Below, piece by piece: positions 40,411-45,332 of a DNA stretch of 45,332 nucleotides. Under the pieces are notes generated by a model, which was not told where the DNA came from, made no database searches, and saw only the letters and a program-made list of their open reading frames with translations. The position numbers and the translations under genes were made by a program. Within the stretch, counting starts at the first letter, position 1. The number at the start of each line of letters is the position of its first letter. The stretch is from Candidatus Omnitrophota bacterium (GTDB lineage: Bacteria > Hinthialibacterota > Hinthialibacteria > Hinthialibacterales > Hinthialibacteraceae): positions 1 to 45,332 of the forward strand of contig JBFMBP010000091.1 of NCBI GenBank assembly GCA_040755155.1, written 5' to 3'.

Positions 40411-41382
40411 ATGATTTCAACGAATTTAATTCTCATCGAAGGCATATCCGGTTCGGGAAAATCGACGACAGCTCAACGGCTTTATTTGAACATGATCCGT
40501 CAGGGAATCGACGCGCAATGGTTCTACGAACATGAGGTTCCCCATCCCATTTTCCATGCAGATGAAGTAGAAGCGGCTTTGAAAACAGGCCTATCCGAAC
40601 CGAACCGCATTCATAAAAAAGCCTTGGAGAATTGGGAAAAACTTGCCAGCGAATTAAAAGGAACCCAGCGCGTCATTATCCTCGAAAGCGCTTTCTTCCA
40701 AACCTCGGCCGGTTCCTTGTTATTGATGGGTGCGGAAAAAGGCGAAATTATCGCCTACTCTCAGCAAATTCCTCCTCTAATCCACGAACTCCATCCGATT
40801 TTGATTTATCTTTATCAAGACGACATCGCACAGGCGCTGCATAGAATCAACGAAAAAAGAGGCGGCGAGTTTTATCGTTTTCTCATCGCAAAATTCAGCG
40901 AAACGCCATTGGGAAAAAAGCGGAAAATTGACAATGTAAATAAAATCGTAGAGGCGTTCCAACATTTTCGCGAATTCATGGATGCTCTTTATGAGCAATT
41001 TCCGCAGCGAAAACTCGCCATAGAAAATTCTCAAGGCGATTGGGACGAATATAGGCGGCGCATCGGCGATTTTCTCGGCATTGATAATATCGATCATCCA
41101 TCCCATCCAATAAACAATTGGGCTGATTTCGCCGGACGGTACCGAGAAATCCATTCCGGCCAGGAATGGATCGTCGCCGTTGGAGATGATTTTTTATATT
41201 TCGACAATGCTTACAAAACTCGCTTGATCCACAAAACGAATAATGTCTTTTATCTAGAAGGCTCCTGCGTCGAATTGTCGTTCGAATGCAGCGGCGATAG
41301 CCGCATTTGCCGCGCCGTATGCCAAGGCCATCTTCCCGGCGAAGCGGCGATCGGAACCGTTTGGGAGAAGATCGACGCCTGA
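40411..41382 (+). CDS. P-loop kinase-like protein of the polyketide operon
   Basis: A 323-residue protein with an N-terminal P-loop nucleoside/shikimate-kinase-like fold: Walker A in LILIEGISGSGKSTTAQRLY and a hydrophobic strand ending in an acidic residue (RVIILESAFFQ). The C-terminal ~100 residues (from WADFAGRYREIHSGQ) look like a small beta-rich domain. It follows the PKS by 10 bp and probably belongs to the operon, so phosphorylation of the product or a precursor is a reasonable guess. I do not recognise a named family. The ATG at 40411 is preferred to a GTG at 40390 inside the PKS end; the ribosome binding site is weak. Confidence 0.72.
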   Translation: MISTNLILIEGISGSGKSTTAQRLYLNMIRQGIDAQWFYEHEVPHPIFHADEVEAALKTGLSEPNRIHKKALENWEKLASELKGTQRVIILESAFFQTSAGSLLLMGAEKGEIIAYSQQIPPLIHELHPILIYLYQDDIAQALHRINEKRGGEFYRFLIAKFSETPLGKKRKIDNVNKIVEAFQHFREFMDALYEQFPQRKLAIENSQGDWDEYRRRIGDFLGIDNIDHPSHPINNWADFAGRYREIHSGQEWIVAVGDDFLYFDNAYKTRLIHKTNNVFYLEGSCVELSFECSGDSRICRAVCQGHLPGEAAIGTVWEKIDA

Positions 41383-41442
41383 ATCCATCTTGCTTCATGT
41401 TAGGCTGGATGAAAACGCGATGAAATTGAATTACATGCCGTA

Positions 41443-41463
41443 TTGAATCACGAAACCACGAAA
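41443..41463 (+). repeat. Single end of the 28532-28703 repeat family
   Basis: TTGAATCACGAAACCACGAA (41443 on) matches the left end of the element at 28532 with one mismatch in 21 bases, and shares the preceding bases CGTA. Behind it lies an imperfect hairpin (about 41475-41510, ATCACGAAAAAATGG against CCATTTCGAGAGTGAT). A partial or degraded copy. Confidence 0.6.
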
Positions 41464-41642
41464 GAAAAGCGAAAATCACGAAAAAATGGGAAACCATTTC
41501 GAGAGTGATGATAGATGAGTCCATATATTAAATTGATTTCATGAATAGACTTTATTATCTCCGCTTTCGGTATTTAAAATTTTTTGCGATAATCGTCTCG
41601 CCCATTACGCTGAATCGCGCTGAACGCTATAGGAGATTCGTC

Positions 41643-43727
41643 ATGTTCCGAAATGCTTTTATTATTGTTTGTTTGAATTTCTTTTGCCTGCTTGCTTCCG
41701 CCAGCGAAATTTTATTAATTCCCCAACCGCGCAGCGTGGAGATATTGTCAGGAGAAATCACATTAAGTTCCAACGCCGCGCTGTCGATTCCCGACGCCTC
41801 ACATCCCGATTATCGCAACGCCGCGGATTTGTTGCGGCGGCGCATCGGTGAAATGACCCAGCCGGATTTTCCCCTCGCCGTCGCCCCAGCCGATTCGGAC
41901 GCGCTGCAAATCGTATTGGCTATCGCCGGACGCGATGCGGCGGCGGAGGCGATAAACCAATTAGGAGAGAAGAAGCCGCAAACGCCGGAAGGTTATTTCT
42001 TGGAATCTACGTCCAAACGCATTCTATTGGCGGGGAACTCCGGCGCCGGGCTTTTCTACGCCGCTCAGACTTTTCTGCAATTGCTGTATCCTATAGATAA
42101 TCACTCTCTGACGTTACCCGCCGTCCGAATCTCCGATTGGCCTGAATCCGGATTCCGGGGCGTCATGATCGATTCCAGCCAAGGGATTCTCCCCAACCTG
42201 GAAACGGTCAAACGCTTCATCGCTTCCATGGCCGAATTCAAACTCAATAAGTATTACCTCTATTCCGAAGATACGCTCGAATATCCCAACCAGCCGCTTA
42301 TCGGCGAAACCAACGGACGCTATACGCCGGACGATATCCGCGCCATCGTGGCGGCGGGCGCGCAGAATTACGTCGAAATCGTTCCCTGCGTCCAATTCCA
42401 CGGCCATTTGCACAACAACTTGCGCGTAGAAAAATATTCCGATCTCGCCGAAGTTCCTCACGGCGGCGAACTATCTCCCGGCCAACAAGGCGTTGACGAA
42501 TTCGTCGAAAAATGCGTGAAAACCCTGGCGGAATTATTTCCCTCTAAATCCATCCATGCGGGCGGAGACGAAACTTACGAACTGGGAACCGGACGCAGCC
42601 GCGAACGGCATCCAAATCGTCCCGCTGGAGAAATTTACCTTGAACACGCTCTCAAGGTGCAGAAAATCATCCGCTCCTATGGCCGTACGCCGGAAGTCTG
42701 GGGCGACATTCTGCTGAATCATCCTGAAATTATTAACAGCATCCCTAAAAACATGCGCATGATGACCTGGAGTTACTTCGAGCGCCAAGACGATTTTACG
42801 CCGCTAGTAAAACCCTTCGCCGACGCTGGGCTTCCCTTCGTCGTCTGTCCCGGAGTTCGCAATTGGATGCAAATTTATCCCAATTTCAAAGGAATGAGCC
42901 AAGTCGTCGACGTCTTTCTCAAACGAGGCCGAGAGAGCGGAACCGATGGGATATTGAATACCTTATGGATCGATACTTGCGAAGAACTGCACAGCCTAAA
43001 CTATTATGGCTTCGCTTACGGCGCCGCCGCCGGATGGCAGCCGCAAGCGCCCGATCTCGAAGCGTTCGAACGCGGTTTCGCCTGGGCATTTCACGGCGAC
43101 GCAACGGGCGATGTTCTTAAGGTCTATCATGAAGTATTGGAATCCCAAGTCATCGCCGAGTCGCTCTATTCCGGCAGTTCTATCCGCCTCTTCTGGCTTG
43201 ATCCCTTCGAGGAAGAAATCCAAAAACGCATTGTCCAGTGGGAACCGAAACTGCGCGATATGAGAATCCATGCCGAGAACGCATTGGAGCGCATATACGA
43301 AAGCCGCCAAAAGCCGCTGCGCAACGCCGATCTTTTGGACTTCATCGAATACGCCGCCCTGCGCCTCGATCTCGCCGGTCTCAAACTGCAATACGGCCCC
43401 GAAATGAGCCGCATCTATCGCGCCGCCCGTCAATCCAACGACCGCTCCCGCATCCAATTGGCGGGCATCCAATTGGGCGCCTCCACCAAAGCCAACAAAT
43501 GCCGCGTTTACGATTTCATTTTTCTTGCCGGGAATCTGAAATCTCTCTACCGGGATTTGTGGCTGCGGGGCAATACGCCCTATAATCTAGAAGGAACGCT
43601 GGCGCTCTGGGACCGCGAAATCTTTCGCGGCTGGGAGATGTACGATAAAATCAACCAGGCGTGGGAAGAGTACTACAAAACCAAAGCGCTACCTGCTCCG
43701 GAAACGCTTGGATTTTACGTGGAATAA
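41643..43727 (+). CDS. Secreted beta-N-acetylhexosaminidase, GH20
   Basis: A 694-residue glycoside hydrolase with a Sec signal (residues ~1-21, ending LASASE). A GH20b N-terminal domain (~24-150, LIPQPRSVEI) comes first. The catalytic barrel (~155-500) carries WPESGFRGVMIDSSQG and HAGGDE at ~305-310, where Asp309-Glu310 is the substrate-assisted catalytic pair. The helical C-terminal ~200 residues are longer than in minimal GH20 enzymes. It removes terminal GlcNAc or GalNAc from glycans. Start 41643 has TAGGAGA at good spacing and gives a clean signal peptide; an upstream in-frame ATG would add 34 residues before it. The MBL-fold gene follows by 13 bp. Confidence 0.93.
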   Translation: MFRNAFIIVCLNFFCLLASASEILLIPQPRSVEILSGEITLSSNAALSIPDASHPDYRNAADLLRRRIGEMTQPDFPLAVAPADSDALQIVLAIAGRDAAAEAINQLGEKKPQTPEGYFLESTSKRILLAGNSGAGLFYAAQTFLQLLYPIDNHSLTLPAVRISDWPESGFRGVMIDSSQGILPNLETVKRFIASMAEFKLNKYYLYSEDTLEYPNQPLIGETNGRYTPDDIRAIVAAGAQNYVEIVPCVQFHGHLHNNLRVEKYSDLAEVPHGGELSPGQQGVDEFVEKCVKTLAELFPSKSIHAGGDETYELGTGRSRERHPNRPAGEIYLEHALKVQKIIRSYGRTPEVWGDILLNHPEIINSIPKNMRMMTWSYFERQDDFTPLVKPFADAGLPFVVCPGVRNWMQIYPNFKGMSQVVDVFLKRGRESGTDGILNTLWIDTCEELHSLNYYGFAYGAAAGWQPQAPDLEAFERGFAWAFHGDATGDVLKVYHEVLESQVIAESLYSGSSIRLFWLDPFEEEIQKRIVQWEPKLRDMRIHAENALERIYESRQKPLRNADLLDFIEYAALRLDLAGLKLQYGPEMSRIYRAARQSNDRSRIQLAGIQLGASTKANKCRVYDFIFLAGNLKSLYRDLWLRGNTPYNLEGTLALWDREIFRGWEMYDKINQAWEEYYKTKALPAPETLGFYVE

Positions 43728-43740
43728 TAGGAGGGATATG

Positions 43741-44544
43741 ATGAACCAACCCATAATGCGTAGACGTTTTCTTGCCCTGGCGGGATGCGGAGGCCTCGCT
43801 CTTCTAGGGAGAAATCGGATAAATGCTTTTAGTGAAGAGGAACTCCCCCTTGAGCCGGAAGTTCTCTTAGGCGGCTTTACCTGGATCAAGCAATCCTGCT
43901 TCCGCATCCAGGATGAGGAGACGATCCTCTATTTCGATCCCTATGGCGTAACCGGTTCTCCGCGCGACGCCCATATTATTTTCGTCACGCATTCCCATGA
44001 CGATCATTGCAATGTCTCCGCCGTCCGCGCCGTCATGAAAGAGGGAACGGTTCTCGTCACCGAGCCGGAATCGGCAACCAAGTTGAAAAGTCTGGGGCTG
44101 GAGACGAAAACGATGAAGCCGGGCGATAAAATCGAATGGAATAAACTAAAAATCGAAGCGGTTCCTTCCTATAACATAACCAAAACCAATCATCCCAAAT
44201 CGAAAAACTATCTCGGCTTCGTCGTAACTCTCAGCGATGGGCGCCGCGTTTACCAGGCGGGGGATACGGATAACATTCCGGAGATGGCCAACATCGAAAC
44301 GGATATCGCCCTTCTTCCCATAGGAGGAACCTACACGATGAACGCTGTGGAAGCCGCCCAAGCAGCGAAAGTCATCCATCCCGCCATCGCTGTTCCCATG
44401 CACTACGGCGCCGTCGTGGGCAGCGCCCAGGATGCCGAGAAATTCAAGCAGGAACTGGCGGGCGCCGTTGAGGTGATGATTTTCAAAGAAGGGCAATCCT
44501 TCCCGCCTGTCAAAACGAAAGTGAAAAATTGGAATCGGCAATAA
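43741..44544 (+). CDS. Tat-exported metallo-beta-lactamase-fold hydrolase (UlaG-like)
   Basis: A 267-residue protein. Residues 1-30 form a Tat-like signal (MRRRFLALAGCGGLALLG). The MBL core has HxHxDH at 84-89 (THSHDDH), Asp in QAGDTD and a C-terminal His in VPMHYGA, enough ligands for a two-metal site. It resembles the UlaG/YtkL-type group of small hydrolases whose substrates vary. It is probably co-transcribed with the GH20 gene. ATG 43741 follows GGAGGG at better spacing than the ATG three bases earlier. Confidence 0.88.
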   Translation: MNQPIMRRRFLALAGCGGLALLGRNRINAFSEEELPLEPEVLLGGFTWIKQSCFRIQDEETILYFDPYGVTGSPRDAHIIFVTHSHDDHCNVSAVRAVMKEGTVLVTEPESATKLKSLGLETKTMKPGDKIEWNKLKIEAVPSYNITKTNHPKSKNYLGFVVTLSDGRRVYQAGDTDNIPEMANIETDIALLPIGGTYTMNAVEAAQAAKVIHPAIAVPMHYGAVVGSAQDAEKFKQELAGAVEVMIFKEGQSFPPVKTKVKNWNRQ

Positions 44545-44582
44545 AGCAAATTATACCAATCTGCGTTAAAATTGCAGCTTAT

Positions 44583-44681
44583 AAATTCCCTCGCCCATTG
44601 GGAGAGGGTTAGGGTGAGGGAAATATAAGCCTAATAATATCAACCCTCACCTAACCTCTCCCAATCTTGGGAGAGGAATTT
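44583..44681. repeat. Long imperfect inverted repeat
   Basis: Arms of about 38 bp (44583-44620 and 44644-44681) share AAATTCC, a GGGAGAGG core and a TTAGG..GTGAGGG end, separated by about 23 AT-rich bases. The CCCTCACC/TAACCTCTCCC wording is that of a widespread dispersed bacterial repeat. Placed after the MBL gene, it may help end transcription. Confidence 0.7.
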
Positions 44682-44796
44682 TGAAAACAACAATCTCAAT
44701 GCATGTTGGTATTATCCATTGAAAGAACATAGGATATCATGGCATTATCTCCCCCGCCCGCGAAAGACGAGAGAGATGTTCTTTTGATGAAAAAAA

Positions 44797-45264
44797 TTAG
44801 GCCATGACTAAATCGGCTTTGATTTTAATCACGACTTTTTTGACGCGTTCCGGACCGTTGATGGCGAGCTGAGGCCGATGGGCGTCTTGCGGCAGATAGA
44901 GGACGAAGAGTCCGGGGCTTAAGTCGGTATGCGCGGGAGCGGGTTTGCCGCAATGATGGAATTCGATATCTTTTTCCGGATTGTACGGCGTTTTCACTTC
45001 CAGCAACGCCTTGGGATGCCATTCGATCCGTTCGGTTCCCGCCAACAATAATTGGATATCCGCATAGATCCTATGCGTTTCCAGCCCTGTTTTCTCCGGC
45101 GGCAGGGTTTCGTAACTCATGATCCGCGCGAAGACGTCTTCGCCTATGATCTCGAATTTTTTCTCCTCCGCATCGGGTTTTAGGTCAAGAAGAAATTCGA
45201 AAGCGCGCCGGCCAGCGGGTCCAAACGAATATTGTTCCCAATTTTGCAGTAAGTCGACGATCAT
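44797..45264 (-). CDS. YhcH/YjgK/YiaL-family sugar protein
   Basis: A 155-residue cupin-like protein of the YhcH/YiaL/NanQ family. Landmarks are ETHRIYADIQLLLAGTERIE and the C-terminal LPQDAHRPQLAI with metal-binding His. Characterised members act as sugar anomerases (NanQ on N-acetylneuraminate) or accompany sugar catabolic operons. GAGGTG lies before the start. It is convergent with the MBL gene; no partner lies within the remaining 68 bases. Confidence 0.9.
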   Translation of the reverse strand: MIVDLLQNWEQYSFGPAGRRAFEFLLDLKPDAEEKKFEIIGEDVFARIMSYETLPPEKTGLETHRIYADIQLLLAGTERIEWHPKALLEVKTPYNPEKDIEFHHCGKPAPAHTDLSPGLFVLYLPQDAHRPQLAINGPERVKKVVIKIKADLVMA

Positions 45265-45332
45265 GTTTCACCTCAGTCCAATATATTTTGAATCTTATCT
45301 AACCATGAATTCGGCGAGAGGGAAGAGACGCG

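Overview
The window is about 45 kb of bacterial chromosome with mixed gene orientation, tight operons separated by AT-rich gaps, and no rRNA, tRNA or CRISPR array that I can see. The gene content suggests an uncultivated, flagellated, environmental bacterium: large PAS/GAF sensor proteins, Tat-exported Gfo/Idh/MocA and metallo-beta-lactamase-fold enzymes, a BspA-like surface protein with Thr-Pro spacers, stacked toxin-antitoxin cassettes and small dispersed inverted repeats. This mix is common in candidate phyla around the Planctomycetes/Omnitrophota/Hydrogenedentota/Sumerlaeota type. I cannot fix the lineage from the sequence.

Region by region. (a) 245-3448, minus: a large flagellin gene with a terminator, a near-consensus sigma-28 promoter and a leader of roughly 545 nt. 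The leader holds two copies of a structured RNA motif whose helices differ by compensatory changes, a long hairpin, and a GGA-loop hairpin next to the Shine-Dalgarno that looks like a CsrA site. (b) 3529-3935: remnant of an IS3-type element with only orfA. (c) 3967-13167, minus: a four-gene operon made of a kinase-less PAS/GAF sensor, a corrinoid protein, a uroporphyrinogen-decarboxylase-like methyltransferase homologue and a hybrid histidine kinase. (d) 13822-17221, minus: a lipoprotein with a GspG-like C-terminus, a siroheme-synthase N-domain protein and a secreted helical-repeat protein. (e) 17374-19135, plus: three tandem paralogous type II toxin-antitoxin cassettes, each with its own TATAAT. 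(f) 19296-21664: a STAS protein, thiol peroxidase and a Tat-exported oxidoreductase. (g) 21923-25858: a 1311-residue modular surface protein. (h) 25922-28474, minus: a GT39-type membrane glycosyltransferase and an orphan OppF-type ATPase. (i) 28532-41382, plus: a polyketide operon. (j) 41643-45264: a GH20 hexosaminidase, an MBL-fold hydrolase and a YhcH-family sugar protein.

The polyketide operon encodes FAAL-ACP-KS-AT-KR-ACP, then KS-(dead AT)-KR-ACP, then a P-loop kinase-like protein. It should activate a fatty acid as an acyl-adenylate and extend it by up to two ketoreduced units. The second AT has lost its oxyanion Gln, its nucleophilic Ser and the whole segment that carries the catalytic His, while staying in frame. 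The second ACP must therefore be loaded in trans or the module works in some other way. No thioesterase or reductase release domain is present. A perfect 17-bp palindrome just upstream of the operon is a candidate operator.

The items I would look at first are the dead AT in the FAAL-PKS operon, the sensor/corrinoid/UroD-like/kinase operon in which the UroD-like protein lacks expected zinc ligands, and the tandem RNA motif in the flagellin leader.
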